This document shows positions 26,588 to 36,229 of a stretch of 46,622 nt of DNA, piece by piece. Position 1 is the stretch's first letter. Each line of letters begins with the position of its first letter. The DNA lies in contig DYNY01000007.1 in the NCBI GenBank assembly GCA_020720815.1, positions 1 through 46,622 of the forward strand. The letters are read 5' to 3'. The notes under the pieces are model-generated. The model searched no databases. It had not been told where the DNA came from and saw only the letters and a program-made list of their open reading frames with translations. A program made the translations under genes and the position numbers. The stretch is from Candidatus Elulimicrobium sp. (lineage in GTDB: Bacteria > Patescibacteriota > Minisyncoccia > Phycocordibacterales > UBA918).

Positions 26588-28138
26588 TTGAAGATGTACT
26601 ATAAGAGCGGACTTTTTTTCGTAGATTCCGCGGACTTCACATACTTTATTACAATGAAGAGATCAGGTTTCACTTGGTTTAAAAAACAAAAAATATGGGC
26701 TACACCTTTCGCCTCAGTTGCCAAGAAAATGTTTAAGCATTGTCAACTTGATGAAAGCGTTTGTCTAGCTTTAGATAAAATCAAAGATGTAGTAGCTATG
26801 TCCCACGACTTAGGCACTAACGATGTTGAGGTTAATGGTCTATATCCGTTTCAAGTTGCTGGCGTAAGATACATTAAAGACAGGCTAGAAACTATTGGCT
26901 CTGTCCTAATAGCCGATGAGATGGGGCTAGGAAAGACGATAGAGGCTATAGAGTTTGTTAATGTATCCGAAGTAGAGCTTAAGAAGATACTAATAGTATG
27001 CCCAGCATCCCTAAAAGATAATTGGCGTAATGAATGGAAAAAGTTTTGTCGTAAAGACGTTAAGCCAGTTATTATTAATTACGAAAGATTAGTTTCACAG
27101 CATGAAATGAGAGCTAAGGTTTGGGATCTTATTATTTGTGATGAGATCCACTATATAAAGAACTCTCAAGCTAAAAGAACTCAGGCGATAGTTGGTTTTA
27201 GAAGTGATAAGGGTATTCAGTCTAAATATAAAATTGGTATCACCGGAACCCCTATTCCTAATAGGCCAGTTGAGCTCTTTGCCCCCTTGAAATGGTTATT
27301 ACCTTATGGCTTTAGCGATAAGATGGCCTTTGCTAGAAGATTTTGCGACTTGTTTCACGATGGTATCGGGTACAATACAAAGGGCGCTAGTAACCTTGAT
27401 GAATTACAAGATAGACTTAGATCAACTATTATGTTAAGGCGACGTAAAATAGAAGTGTTGCCACAATTACCCTCTAAGACTAGGCAGATAATAGAGATAG
27501 AGCCAACAGATAGAATGAAAGAGTTGCTACAACTAGAGCAAAGACTTATCGGCTTTACACCTAAAGATACAATATCTGATCTTCAGTTCCGAGAAGTAGT
27601 ACAAAAGTTTTATGTGGGCTCTGGGCCAAGTTTTGAGAACTACAGTAAGACTAGAAGCTTACTGGCGGAGTTAAAGATCCCTTTAGTAATAGAACATATC
27701 GAAGACCTTATGGAAGAGGAAGACAAGCTGTTAGTTTTTGGACACCATCAAAAAATGATAGACGCTGTACAAGAGAGGTTCAGCTTACAAGGCGTAAAAC
27801 TAACAGGTAAAACCGCCCTAAAGAATCGTCAAAAGATAGTTGATGATTTCCAAACAAATAGGAAAACTAGAGTCTTTGTTGGAAACATAAAAGCAGCAGG
27901 CGTCGGATACACACTAACTGCCGCACACAACGTGGTTTTTGCTGAGTGCGACTTTGTTCCGGGTAACATGACCCAAGCAGAGGACAGAGTATGCCGTATA
28001 GGGCAGACCGAAAAAGTGTTGATCCAGTACCTAGTAGTATCCGGATCGCTTGATGCTTTAATGTGTAAGAACATGGTTAAGAAACAAAAGATACTTGACC
28101 AAGCTTTAGATTGTAAATGGGATTTCTTAGAAAACTAA
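26588..28138 (+). CDS. SNF2-family DEAD-like helicase/ATPase
   Basis: LIADEMGLGKTIEAIEF (Walker A), ICDEIHYIKNSQAKR (DExH), C-terminal helicase motif QAEDRVCRIGQ. Start TTG 26588 or ATG 26594. Confidence 0.9.
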   Translation: MKMYYKSGLFFVDSADFTYFITMKRSGFTWFKKQKIWATPFASVAKKMFKHCQLDESVCLALDKIKDVVAMSHDLGTNDVEVNGLYPFQVAGVRYIKDRLETIGSVLIADEMGLGKTIEAIEFVNVSEVELKKILIVCPASLKDNWRNEWKKFCRKDVKPVIINYERLVSQHEMRAKVWDLIICDEIHYIKNSQAKRTQAIVGFRSDKGIQSKYKIGITGTPIPNRPVELFAPLKWLLPYGFSDKMAFARRFCDLFHDGIGYNTKGASNLDELQDRLRSTIMLRRRKIEVLPQLPSKTRQIIEIEPTDRMKELLQLEQRLIGFTPKDTISDLQFREVVQKFYVGSGPSFENYSKTRSLLAELKIPLVIEHIEDLMEEEDKLLVFGHHQKMIDAVQERFSLQGVKLTGKTALKNRQKIVDDFQTNRKTRVFVGNIKAAGVGYTLTAAHNVVFAECDFVPGNMTQAEDRVCRIGQTEKVLIQYLVVSGSLDALMCKNMVKKQKILDQALDCKWDFLEN

Positions 28139-28151
28139 AAGGAGGTGGATT

Positions 28152-28487
28152 TTGAGAGTGCACGTTAGAAACAAAAGCGGGATAATGGATGCGAAGAAAA
28201 GCTATTCCGATTTTTCTAGTTTCGCCGGGTCTTTAGGCTGCTACAACCTAAAATTCAGAGGCGCAAACCGCAGAACATTCTTTGTTTTAGAAGAGCATGA
28301 AACTAAAACTAGTTTTTACAAAGGCCGTAGTTGGTTTTGTAATAAGAAACTTAACGACGAGGGCGCTTGGTATTACGTAGTAGATTTAATTGATTTCGAA
28401 GTAGAGAAGATCTGGCCTAAGAAAGATGAATGGCTTGATTTTAACGCTAACGAAATAGAAACCTGGGAAGACCAAAGAGCAAATTAA
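28152..28487 (+). CDS. Hypothetical, 111 aa
   Basis: TTG start after AAGGAGGTGGAT. Confidence 0.6.
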   Translation: MRVHVRNKSGIMDAKKSYSDFSSFAGSLGCYNLKFRGANRRTFFVLEEHETKTSFYKGRSWFCNKKLNDEGAWYYVVDLIDFEVEKIWPKKDEWLDFNANEIETWEDQRAN

Positions 28488-28503
28488 AAAGGAGGGGGCT
28501 AAA

Positions 28504-28731
28504 TTGAAAGTAGAAGAGAATCTCGAAAAGATTGATCCATGGAAACACCGTTCTAAAGGAATGTGCTGCGCTACCTGTATGTGGTGTATAGTAAAGGTTT
28601 CTGAGGAAATGACTACCGCTACTCGTACATTAGCAAGATGTAGAAAACACGCTCCGACTATGACTGGGTACCCTGCGGTATTCCTAACAGATTGGTGCGG
28701 CGATCATAAACTAGACGAAAATAAAATATAA
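28504..28731 (+). CDS. Small Cys/His zinc-binding-like protein, 75 aa
   Basis: CCATCMWC...CRKH...WCGDH; TTG start after AAGGAGGGGG. Confidence 0.6.
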   Translation: MKVEENLEKIDPWKHRSKGMCCATCMWCIVKVSEEMTTATRTLARCRKHAPTMTGYPAVFLTDWCGDHKLDENKI

Positions 28732-28743
28732 AGGAGAAAAACA

Positions 28744-29373
28744 ATGATTGAAGAAATTTTAGAAAGACAAGCGGTTGCTTTAGAAAACATCGCTGCTACA
28801 TTAGCGGCTTTAACCGCACAAAAATCTGGATGCACTGCCGAAGAAAGACAAATACCGGTATCTTCGCCAGTAGCCTCTGTAGTAGACGTAGAAAGAGAAA
28901 CAGTTATGAACACACTAACAGCTATGAGTGTTAAGTTCGATAAGAAACAATCTACAAAGTACCTTCAAGGATTACTTGAAAGAAAGTTGCAGAATACTGA
29001 GAAAGGCGCTGTCGTAGTAGAAGCTCCTCCAGCAGCCCCAGTTGCTCCTGCTAAGAAAGAAGTATCTCAAGAGGCTACGGTTAAGGTGTTACAAGATGTA
29101 GTAAACTTTCCAGAAGGATTTAAAACTGTGGAGGCAGCTAACGTTGAAGAAACAGGCATGGTGTTTGAAGAAGAGCCAGCAGTCGAATCAGCCCCTTTAT
29201 TTACTATTGCAGACCTTAAAATCGCAGGCTCGAACTTCATCAAGATCTATGGGCAACAACTAGCTAACCAGATTTCTTCGAAATACGGTCCAAAGCTTTC
29301 AGTTTTAGCCCCAGAGCAAATTGATGCTTTGGTAAAAGATTTACAAGCTTATGCTAAGAAGAACCCTAGATGA
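28744..29373 (+). CDS. Hypothetical replication-module protein, 209 aa
   Basis: SD AAGGAG; Ala/Pro-rich linker between helical ends. Confidence 0.65.
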   Translation: MIEEILERQAVALENIAATLAALTAQKSGCTAEERQIPVSSPVASVVDVERETVMNTLTAMSVKFDKKQSTKYLQGLLERKLQNTEKGAVVVEAPPAAPVAPAKKEVSQEATVKVLQDVVNFPEGFKTVEAANVEETGMVFEEEPAVESAPLFTIADLKIAGSNFIKIYGQQLANQISSKYGPKLSVLAPEQIDALVKDLQAYAKKNPR

Positions 29374-30605
29374 AAGAAATAATAAAAGACAAAACCCACT
29401 CTCGTTACGCCCCATCAGCGGCGCACCGTTGGATGGCTTGTCCGGGTTCAGTTACTTTATGCGAATCCCAACCCAAAAAGAAATCGGTCTACGCCGAAGA
29501 GGGGACAGCAGCGCATCAATTAGCCGAGCTATGTATTAAAAACAACGTACATCCTTCTTATTATCTTAATAAGGGCATCCTTATCCCAGATAGTATTAAC
29601 AAGTACGTTGTGGATCAGGATATGGTTGATGCTGTTGAAATGTACGTTGAGACAGTTTTAGTAGACCAAGAGATTGATGATTTTTGCGGGGTTGAAGAGC
29701 CTTTCAATCTTTCTTGGTTACACGAGGGGATGTACGGCAGCAACGACTTTTATAGATTTAAGCATGAGACTAAAAAGCTAACGGTTTACGATTATAAACA
29801 CGGTAAAGGCGTAATAGTTGAAGCAGAGTGGAACCCTCAGCTTATGCTATATGCTGTCGGAGCTATTAAAAACATAGCTGATAGACTTAAAACTCCTCTT
29901 TTTGACAGTGTAGTTGAAGATGTTGAAATAGTAATAGTTCAACCTAGGGGGCTTCATTCCGATACACCTGTAAGAAGATGGACGATTAAGGCTATAGACC
30001 TAATGTTCTGGGCGGTAAATGTTGCTAGACCTTGTGCTATTGCTACAGATACCCAAAAAGATAAGTTCATTCCGGGAGATCACTGCCATTTCTGCAACGC
30101 TAAAGCAGTATGTACTGCTATTTATAAAAGAGCGGCTGAAGTTGCTTGTGTATCTTTCGAAGATAAGACCATGAACTTTCCGGATGTTGCACTCCTTAAC
30201 CCAAAGGATGTCTCCAAAGTATTACAGATCGCTCCAGCTTTTTCTGAATGGATAGACGCTGTAAAAGCGTCAGCGCTAGAACAACTTGTCCAAGGTAAAG
30301 AAGTACCCGGATACAAGTTAGTTAAGAAAAGAGCTGATAGAAAGTGGATCTCCGAAGAGGCTGTTGAAGAAACGGTAGGTAGTCAATGTTTAGGGGTTGA
30401 TCTTTTTGAAACTAAGCTTTTGTCTGTTGCTAAGATGGAAAAAGCTTTGAAAGAAAAAGGATTTAAAGCAGCCACCCTAGTGGGCCTATGGGAAAAACCA
30501 GATAACGGTTTTACAATAGCCCCAGAATCAGACAAACGAGAGCAAGTGTCCCCGCCAGCGCTAGCTTTTGACGTAGTAGAAGCGGATTTCTTTGCGGAAA
30601 ATTAA
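29370..30605 (+). CDS. DUF2800-like PD-(D/E)XK (Cas4/RecB-type) nuclease
   Basis: HSRYAPSAAHRWMACPGSVTLCES...EEGTAAHQLAELC; LTVYDYKHGKGVIVEAEWNPQLMLYA; CHFCNAKAVC Cys cluster. Confidence 0.85.
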   Translation: MKEIIKDKTHSRYAPSAAHRWMACPGSVTLCESQPKKKSVYAEEGTAAHQLAELCIKNNVHPSYYLNKGILIPDSINKYVVDQDMVDAVEMYVETVLVDQEIDDFCGVEEPFNLSWLHEGMYGSNDFYRFKHETKKLTVYDYKHGKGVIVEAEWNPQLMLYAVGAIKNIADRLKTPLFDSVVEDVEIVIVQPRGLHSDTPVRRWTIKAIDLMFWAVNVARPCAIATDTQKDKFIPGDHCHFCNAKAVCTAIYKRAAEVACVSFEDKTMNFPDVALLNPKDVSKVLQIAPAFSEWIDAVKASALEQLVQGKEVPGYKLVKKRADRKWISEEAVEETVGSQCLGVDLFETKLLSVAKMEKALKEKGFKAATLVGLWEKPDNGFTIAPESDKREQVSPPALAFDVVEADFFAEN

Positions 30606-30628
30606 CAATTAAAAAGGAGAAAAAGACC

Positions 30629-31192
30629 ATGAGTAGAACAATTCAAACACCAAAATTTAGAGTAAGTTACCCTTACCTAGCAGAGCCAAGCGAGCCAATG
30701 CAAGCCGACGGAGACCCAAAGTATTCCGTGGTTATGTTGTTCGATAAAAAGACAACTAACTTAACTGAGTTAAATAAACTAATTAACGAAGCGATAGCTG
30801 ACAAATGGCCTGATCCAAAGAAAAGACCAGCACCTCTTAGACACCCTCTCCGTGATGGGGATATCGAGAAACAAGATAAAGACGGATACGCAGGTTGTTA
30901 TTTTATGGCAGCATCTCAGTCAGCTAAAAGAACTAACGGTATTCCTTGTTTTGATTCTCAAAAAGCGGGTATGTCTAAAGAGCAAATCAAATTTGAAATT
31001 TATCCCGGTTGCTTTTGTAGGGCTATAGTTCATGCTTACGCTTACGACGTAAGAGGCAATAAGGGCGTAGCTATTGGGTTAGACGGAGTACAAAAAATGT
31101 ACGATGGCGATAGCTTAACAGGAAGAGTAAACGTTGAAGAGGCTTTTGACGTAGTCGAAGACGATACTGTGGATTTTAACTTTAACAAATAA
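30629..31192 (+). CDS. DUF2815-like single-stranded DNA-binding protein
   Basis: TPKFRVSYPYLAEPSEPMQADGDPKYSVVMLFDK; position after DUF2800 gene. Confidence 0.85.
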   Translation: MSRTIQTPKFRVSYPYLAEPSEPMQADGDPKYSVVMLFDKKTTNLTELNKLINEAIADKWPDPKKRPAPLRHPLRDGDIEKQDKDGYAGCYFMAASQSAKRTNGIPCFDSQKAGMSKEQIKFEIYPGCFCRAIVHAYAYDVRGNKGVAIGLDGVQKMYDGDSLTGRVNVEEAFDVVEDDTVDFNFNK

Positions 31193-31198
31193 ACAATC

Positions 31199-31230
31199 GT
31201 ATCGGGGGGCTTACGCCCCTTCGATACTTT
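31199..31230 (+). terminator. Stem-loop after SSB gene
   Basis: GTATCG...CGATAC with GGG/CCC inner stem, short TTT. Confidence 0.5.
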
Positions 31231-31244
31231 AAGGGAGGTGGACT

Positions 31245-31745
31245 GTGTTTATTATATCATCAATTATCCTAATAACGTTACTTTGTTTTTCGGTATGGGA
31301 AGTTTTTTATTTTAGAGGACAGAAAAATTACTACGACAATATGCGTAAGAAGTACGCTGAAAGACAACTAGACCTAGTAACAGGCGAAGCTGAGTTAGCT
31401 AATGCCCTAGAGAAGAAACAAAGAGTTATCCGTATGCTAGAGCAAAGATTTAAAGACGCAGCAGAAAAGCATTTAGTATACAAAAAGATAAGCGGGCTTA
31501 CAGAAGCTTTTATCTCAAGACTTATATCCGGAGAAAGATTTGTAAGACTATCCGATGTAAAGAATTATCTTGAAAAAACTAAGAAGGGATTTGTTCTTAG
31601 TATAGACGACCTTCCTTATTTTTCAAAAGATGATTTAGAACATAAAGCCATTTTAGATAAGTATTTTCCTCATCACGATTTCACCTTGTCGGACTTACAG
31701 AAAGAGTACGATCAAGACGTAGAAGACGGCGACGAGGAGGAATAA
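31245..31745 (+). CDS. N-terminal TM, coiled-coil protein, 166 aa
   Basis: GTG start; IISSIILITLLCFSVWEVFYF then helices. Confidence 0.6.
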   Translation: MFIISSIILITLLCFSVWEVFYFRGQKNYYDNMRKKYAERQLDLVTGEAELANALEKKQRVIRMLEQRFKDAAEKHLVYKKISGLTEAFISRLISGERFVRLSDVKNYLEKTKKGFVLSIDDLPYFSKDDLEHKAILDKYFPHHDFTLSDLQKEYDQDVEDGDEEE

Positions 31746-31746
31746 T

Positions 31747-31830
31747 ATGCAATACCTTTGGTTAGGTTTAGCAATCTTAGCCGTTTTAATAATTGTAGGT
31801 ACACAAGACGGAGATAGGTGGGGGTTATGA
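31747..31830 (+). CDS. 27-aa TM peptide
   Basis: GAGGAGGAATAAT-ATG; MQYLWLGLAILAVLIIVGTQDGDRWGL; ATGA overlap with next gene. Confidence 0.4.
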   Translation: MQYLWLGLAILAVLIIVGTQDGDRWGL

Positions 31831-32000
31831 CAATTTTATTACTAATAGCAATAGTGATCTGTACGGCGATAGGTTTTGTAGGCGGGATGGTTGTATGCAA
31901 CTACTTTAAATGGAAGAGCATCAACGGCGTTCTAGCCGAGATGGATAGAATGGGAAAGATACTGAAAAAAGCAAATAAAAGGATGGTGAAAAAACCGTGA
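31827..32000 (+). CDS. Small TM protein, ~57 aa
   Basis: MTILLLIAIVICTAIGFVGGMVVCNYF; start overlaps previous stop. Confidence 0.5.
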   Translation: MTILLLIAIVICTAIGFVGGMVVCNYFKWKSINGVLAEMDRMGKILKKANKRMVKKP

Positions 32001-32122
32001 ATAAAAAAGACATAGTTTTAAATAATTTAGACCTTGTTGCAAAAGCCATAAGAAACCCCGGGCCGTATGGATGCTATATTAAATCAGACGACAAAGGGAT
32101 CTATATCGAGGTCGAGAAATGA
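31997..32122 (+). CDS. Hypothetical, 41 aa
   Basis: GTG start overlapping previous stop; stop overlaps polymerase ATG. Confidence 0.45.
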   Translation: MNKKDIVLNNLDLVAKAIRNPGPYGCYIKSDDKGIYIEVEK

Positions 32123-34116
32123 GAAAACTAACGATAGATTTCGAGACAAGGGGGTCTGTAAACCTTAAGACTAGCGGGCTGTTCAAGTACGCTGAGTCTC
32201 CAGATACAGATATTATTTGTATATCTTTTAAAGACTCTAACGCCCTTTCGCCTTGTGTCTATTATACCGAAAAGTTCGCAGCACTTTTACCGGAGGGGCA
32301 TAGGCTTCCTCTGGTAAAGGACATAGGTCTTTTAACAAGGCTGTTCGGGTTAGTAGATGTAATCGAAGCGCATAACGCTACCTTTGAAATGATTATGTGG
32401 CGAGAGGTAATGGCTAAAAGAAGAGGGATGCCAGATATACCTTTTAATAAAGTTAGATGTTCAGCAGCGAAAGCTGCTTACTACGCTTTACCTAGATCTT
32501 TATCTGATGTCGGCTCAGCTCTTAATCTTAACGTACAAAAAGATGCTGCGGGCTATGCTTTGATGATGAAGATGTGTAAACCTAGAAAGCCAACGCTTGC
32601 TGACCCTAGTATCTGGCACGAGTACCCTGAAGACTTAGCTAGGCTTGGAAGGTATTGTATAAGGGACGTTGAAACCGAAGAGGAAATGAGCGGTCTGCTT
32701 CCTGATATGCCAGAGCGTGAACTAAACTCTTGGAGAATGGATTTTAATATCAACAACCGTGGGTTAATGGTTGATGTCGAGGGTATAAAAAATATCAGGG
32801 CTAAAGTAGAGGACTCAGAAACTAAACTAATCCTTGAGATCCAAGAACTAACAAAGGGCTTTGTGAAATCTGCTAGACAAATTGATAACCTAAAACGCTG
32901 GCTTGCTGATAACGGGATAGATGTAGATAACCTTACTAAAGATACCGTAACCCAAACTCTTAAGAAAGATTGCCCTGCCGATGTCGCGCGAGTGCTTGAG
33001 ATTAGACAGCTACTTGGTAAGAGTAGTGTCGCAAAGTTCGAAGCCATGCAGGATTACACCTGCCAAGATAATCGTATGCACGGGCTATTTATGTGGCACG
33101 GTGCTACTACTGGAAGGTTCTCAGGCAAAGGCCCACAATTACAAAACTACCCTAGGGAAAGTTTCAAAGATAGAGAAATAGAAGATGTGCTCGCATGGGA
33201 TAAGGAAACTATAGAAATATGGCATTGTCCTATCATGCAGGCGGCTTCAAAATGTCTTAGGGGTATGATTGTAGCCCCCGAAAACAAACTGCTCGTAGCG
33301 GCTGATTTTGAGCAGATTGAGGCTAGGGTATTAGCTTGGCTTGCAAGAGAAGAGAAAGTTCTCCAGCAATTTAGGGATAAATTACCGATTTACGAACTAG
33401 CAGCCGCTGACATATACGGCAAGCCGTACAACAAAATAAATAAAGAAGAAAGACAGATCGGAAAGGTTTGTACCCTAGCTCTAGGTTATCAGGGTTGGAT
33501 TAGCGCTCTTCAAAATATGGCGACAGCTTACGGGATAGTATTACCTAGTGAAGACGAGTGCAAAAAGATTATGACAGAATGGCGAATGAGCAGACCAGCT
33601 ACAGTTCATCTTTGGAAAGACTACGAGGAAGCTGTTATGAAAACAGTTTCTACAGGGCAGCCCCATTCAGTAGGTTGTATTAAGTTCGGTATCCAAGACG
33701 GGTTCTTAAGGGTTCTGCTTCCTTCTGGAAGAAAGATCTCTTACTACCAGCCAAGGATAGATGAGGTAGTAACACCTTACGGTGGAGAGAAGAAATCTGT
33801 AACCTACATGACTCAAAGAGCGATCAACAAAGCAGGCTCAACTAAATGGGATAGAGTGCCAACCTACGGCGGTAAGCTTGCAGAAAATATCACTCAAGCC
33901 GTGGCTGCTGATTTGTTGATAGATGCTTTAAAAAGAGTGGAAGCTAGTAGTAAGTTTAAGACGGTATTGCACGTACACGACGAAGTTGTAGCAGAGGTTG
34001 ATGCGGGGTTTAAAGACCTTAAAGAATACGAGGATCTAGTAGCAGAAGTACCTGAATGGGCTAAAGGATTACCGATAGCAGCGTCGGGTTGGATAGGAAA
34101 AAGGTATAGAAAATAA
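32119..34116 (+). CDS. Family A DNA polymerase with 3'-5' exonuclease domain
   Basis: LTIDFETRGSVNL (exo), LVAADFEQIEARVLAWLA (motif A), TVLHVHDEVVAEVD (motif C). Confidence 0.9.
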   Translation: MRKLTIDFETRGSVNLKTSGLFKYAESPDTDIICISFKDSNALSPCVYYTEKFAALLPEGHRLPLVKDIGLLTRLFGLVDVIEAHNATFEMIMWREVMAKRRGMPDIPFNKVRCSAAKAAYYALPRSLSDVGSALNLNVQKDAAGYALMMKMCKPRKPTLADPSIWHEYPEDLARLGRYCIRDVETEEEMSGLLPDMPERELNSWRMDFNINNRGLMVDVEGIKNIRAKVEDSETKLILEIQELTKGFVKSARQIDNLKRWLADNGIDVDNLTKDTVTQTLKKDCPADVARVLEIRQLLGKSSVAKFEAMQDYTCQDNRMHGLFMWHGATTGRFSGKGPQLQNYPRESFKDREIEDVLAWDKETIEIWHCPIMQAASKCLRGMIVAPENKLLVAADFEQIEARVLAWLAREEKVLQQFRDKLPIYELAAADIYGKPYNKINKEERQIGKVCTLALGYQGWISALQNMATAYGIVLPSEDECKKIMTEWRMSRPATVHLWKDYEEAVMKTVSTGQPHSVGCIKFGIQDGFLRVLLPSGRKISYYQPRIDEVVTPYGGEKKSVTYMTQRAINKAGSTKWDRVPTYGGKLAENITQAVAADLLIDALKRVEASSKFKTVLHVHDEVVAEVDAGFKDLKEYEDLVAEVPEWAKGLPIAASGWIGKRYRK

Positions 34117-34310
34117 TGGAGAGCGGTATGAATTACGAGGAAACACTACGCAATAAAGTAAACGAGTTATTGACTGGTTTCTATGTTAATTTTCGTTTAG
34201 ACCACGATAGAGTAGGCGGCGAAAAAAGAATACTAGATCGTTTCAAAGCCACCGAGCTAGAAATGGAAAAAATAGAAATGATAAACAAATACATAAAGGG
34301 GATAAAATAG
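34116..34310 (+). CDS. Hypothetical, 64 aa
   Basis: Overlaps polymerase stop. Confidence 0.5.
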   Translation: MESGMNYEETLRNKVNELLTGFYVNFRLDHDRVGGEKRILDRFKATELEMEKIEMINKYIKGIK

Positions 34311-34311
34311 A

Positions 34312-34566
34312 ATGAGTATTTTTAAAGATTACGTTTTTGACCCAACACCTTTGGAGTACCTTAACTGGCATAGGAAACTTATTATGATTGTGAGAAGAAT
34401 TAAGAAGCTGTTGGTATTGCCTTTGATTCTATCTATCCTAGTTAGTTTTACTATCTTGTACGCCTTTGAGAACAGGATCCTTTTTAGAGAAACAATCAAC
34501 CACGCTATTTCTTTTCTCGATAGAATAGGAATGGCTATATCTGGATGGGCGGAGGTGGGGAAATGA
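34312..34566 (+). CDS. Small TM protein, 84 aa
   Basis: LLVLPLILSILVSFTILYAF hydrophobic segment. Confidence 0.55.
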   Translation: MSIFKDYVFDPTPLEYLNWHRKLIMIVRRIKKLLVLPLILSILVSFTILYAFENRILFRETINHAISFLDRIGMAISGWAEVGK

Positions 34567-34781
34567 AAAAGCAAACGCTAAAACAAGTTAAGATCTTAGA
34601 GTTTAATAGAGAAGAGTTTGTAGGGCAATCTATCGCGGAGATACAAGACGAAATAAACTGCGAGCTATCGGAGTTAGCTAAAGCAGATTGCTCTTTACTT
34701 TTTGTAAAAGAGTCAGTCTTATGCCCAGGAAATATTTTTGTTAGCATCTACTATGATACTAACGAGGAGGTAGTCTACTAA
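34545..34781 (+). CDS. Hypothetical, 78 aa (ATG at 34563 likelier)
   Basis: GGCGGAGGTGGGGAA-ATG SD; coupled with next gene. Confidence 0.55.
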   Translation: MGGGGEMKKQTLKQVKILEFNREEFVGQSIAEIQDEINCELSELAKADCSLLFVKESVLCPGNIFVSIYYDTNEEVVY

Positions 34782-35122
34782 TGAGTATAGTACACATACC
34801 CGAAGCAGTCAGAGACGTTCAAGACGATTTAGAAAAACTTACCGACGGTATAAGAGGGCATAGAACTTTCGATTCTCTTTATATGAAAACCACTGAGCTA
34901 AGAGAACTACACGAGCATATCTCTAAGCTTAATAAAGAGATAAAAGACGCTGCTGACGGGGCGGACGAGAGAGTACGCGAACTAGAAAGAGAGCTCGAGA
35001 AGAAAGAGAACCTAGAGCAAAAAATAGATGAACTACAAGATGATTTAAAAGAAGCTAATGAGCATCTTTCTAGGTATACTGAAGCTGCCGTTAAATGTAG
35101 GGAAATGCTAGGAGGGGTATAA
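34781..35122 (+). CDS. Coiled-coil protein, 113 aa
   Basis: Heptad-like ERVRELERELEKKENLEQKIDELQDDLKEANEHL. Confidence 0.6.
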   Translation: MSIVHIPEAVRDVQDDLEKLTDGIRGHRTFDSLYMKTTELRELHEHISKLNKEIKDAADGADERVRELERELEKKENLEQKIDELQDDLKEANEHLSRYTEAAVKCREMLGGV

Positions 35123-35124
35123 CT

Positions 35125-35646
35125 ATGCGGTTAGTATTGGACAGATACAAGAAAACTAAAGACTGTACTTTGGGCGAACTGCTTCTTATAGACAATAAAG
35201 AAGTAACCGTATTTAAATGTGATACCCTTGAAAGACCTGATTACAACAACGACGGGATCGCTAACAACGAGAAAGGGAGATCCTGTATACCCGAAGGAAA
35301 ATACACCTGCTGTAAAAGAGTATCCCAGATAGTAAAGCGCAGCTTCGCAAGCTACACCAGCTCGGGTAAAGACAAAGACATGATGGAGTATTTAAAACAA
35401 GGGTTTACTTTTGAGATAGGAGGCGTAAAGGGCAGAGATAATATCCTGATACATCCAGCTAACTACGTACGCCAACTAAAAGGATGCGTAGCTGTTGGAA
35501 CTAAAACAGGAGGAGAGCCGGGGATTGACTACTGCTTAGTTAATAGCCGAAAAGCTTTTATGTCTTTGTCTACTTTGCTTAGAGATTATCAAGAAATTGA
35601 ATTAGAAGTAAACTCACCTAGCGACTACTACAAGCAACAATCCTGA
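35125..35646 (+). CDS. DUF5675-like protein (possible lysis-related)
   Basis: CIPEGKYTC...NILIHPANYVRQLKGCVAVG pattern; convergent with lysis genes. Confidence 0.65.
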   Translation: MRLVLDRYKKTKDCTLGELLLIDNKEVTVFKCDTLERPDYNNDGIANNEKGRSCIPEGKYTCCKRVSQIVKRSFASYTSSGKDKDMMEYLKQGFTFEIGGVKGRDNILIHPANYVRQLKGCVAVGTKTGGEPGIDYCLVNSRKAFMSLSTLLRDYQEIELEVNSPSDYYKQQS

Positions 35647-36081
35647 AATTAAAACTAAACCCACGGAGATGAGTAGTCTTTGTTTCTTAAGGCTGCTCAT
35701 CTCTGCACTGACTTCCGTTTTGTACTCCTGAAATGCTTTCTCGGAGTTGTTCAGTAACAAAGATGTTTTCTGTTGCGAGTCTTGTAGCTTCGTTAATGTA
35801 GACTGAGATGTCATCAACTGTATCGAGAGACCCGCTGATAACTGTCTGGAGTCTACTAACTGTGTTCTTAGCAAAAGTAAGCTGTCGTTCGAGTTCTTTA
35901 GAACGGTTAATAGCTGTTTGTTCTGACTGTCGAGTTTGTTCAAGAGTTGATATGAGTTCTGATTCTCGAAGTTTGAGAGTTGAAATTCTTGAGCGTGAAG
36001 AGAAGTAAAAGTACAAACATAAAGACATAAGTACAGTGATAATAATTGTGTTGCCATATTTCTCAAAGAATCCCACATCAT
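35614..36081 (-). CDS. Membrane/secreted coiled-coil protein with N-terminal signal-like and C-terminal TM segments (spanin-like candidate)
   Basis: ATQLLSLYLCLYVCTFTSLHAQ at N-terminus; KQRLLISVGLVLISGLLLVVVAR at C-terminus; start overlaps upstream stop (ATGATG). Confidence 0.55.
   Translation of the reverse strand: MMWDSLRNMATQLLSLYLCLYVCTFTSLHAQEFQLSNFENQNSYQLLNKLDSQNKQLLTVLKNSNDSLLLLRTQLVDSRQLSAGLSIQLMTSQSTLTKLQDSQQKTSLLLNNSEKAFQEYKTEVSAEMSSLKKQRLLISVGLVLISGLLLVVVAR
35687..36076 (-). CDS. Rz-like inner-membrane spanin candidate, nested out of frame in 35614..36081
   Basis: GTG start; N-terminal TM (TIIITVLMSLCLYFYF) plus coiled coil, 129 aa. Confidence 0.5.
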   Translation of the reverse strand: MGFFEKYGNTIIITVLMSLCLYFYFSSRSRISTLKLRESELISTLEQTRQSEQTAINRSKELERQLTFAKNTVSRLQTVISGSLDTVDDISVYINEATRLATENIFVTEQLRESISGVQNGSQCRDEQP

Positions 36082-36191
36082 TTACCCATGGCTTTCTGCA
36101 CCAAGACTAACCCTATCGCCACTACAATTGGGGAGGCTACTAGGGTTAGTATCGCTACAGAAATTGTTTTAATCCATTTTATATCTGACAT
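36078..36191 (-). CDS. 37-aa single-TM peptide (holin-like candidate)
   Basis: MSDIKWIKTISVAILTLVASPIVVAIGLVLVQKAMGK; TGATG overlap with next gene. Confidence 0.45.
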   Translation of the reverse strand: MSDIKWIKTISVAILTLVASPIVVAIGLVLVQKAMGK

Positions 36192-36229
36192 TAGTTCGGC
36201 ATGAGCTGAACAAAACTTCTCTTTTTCCA

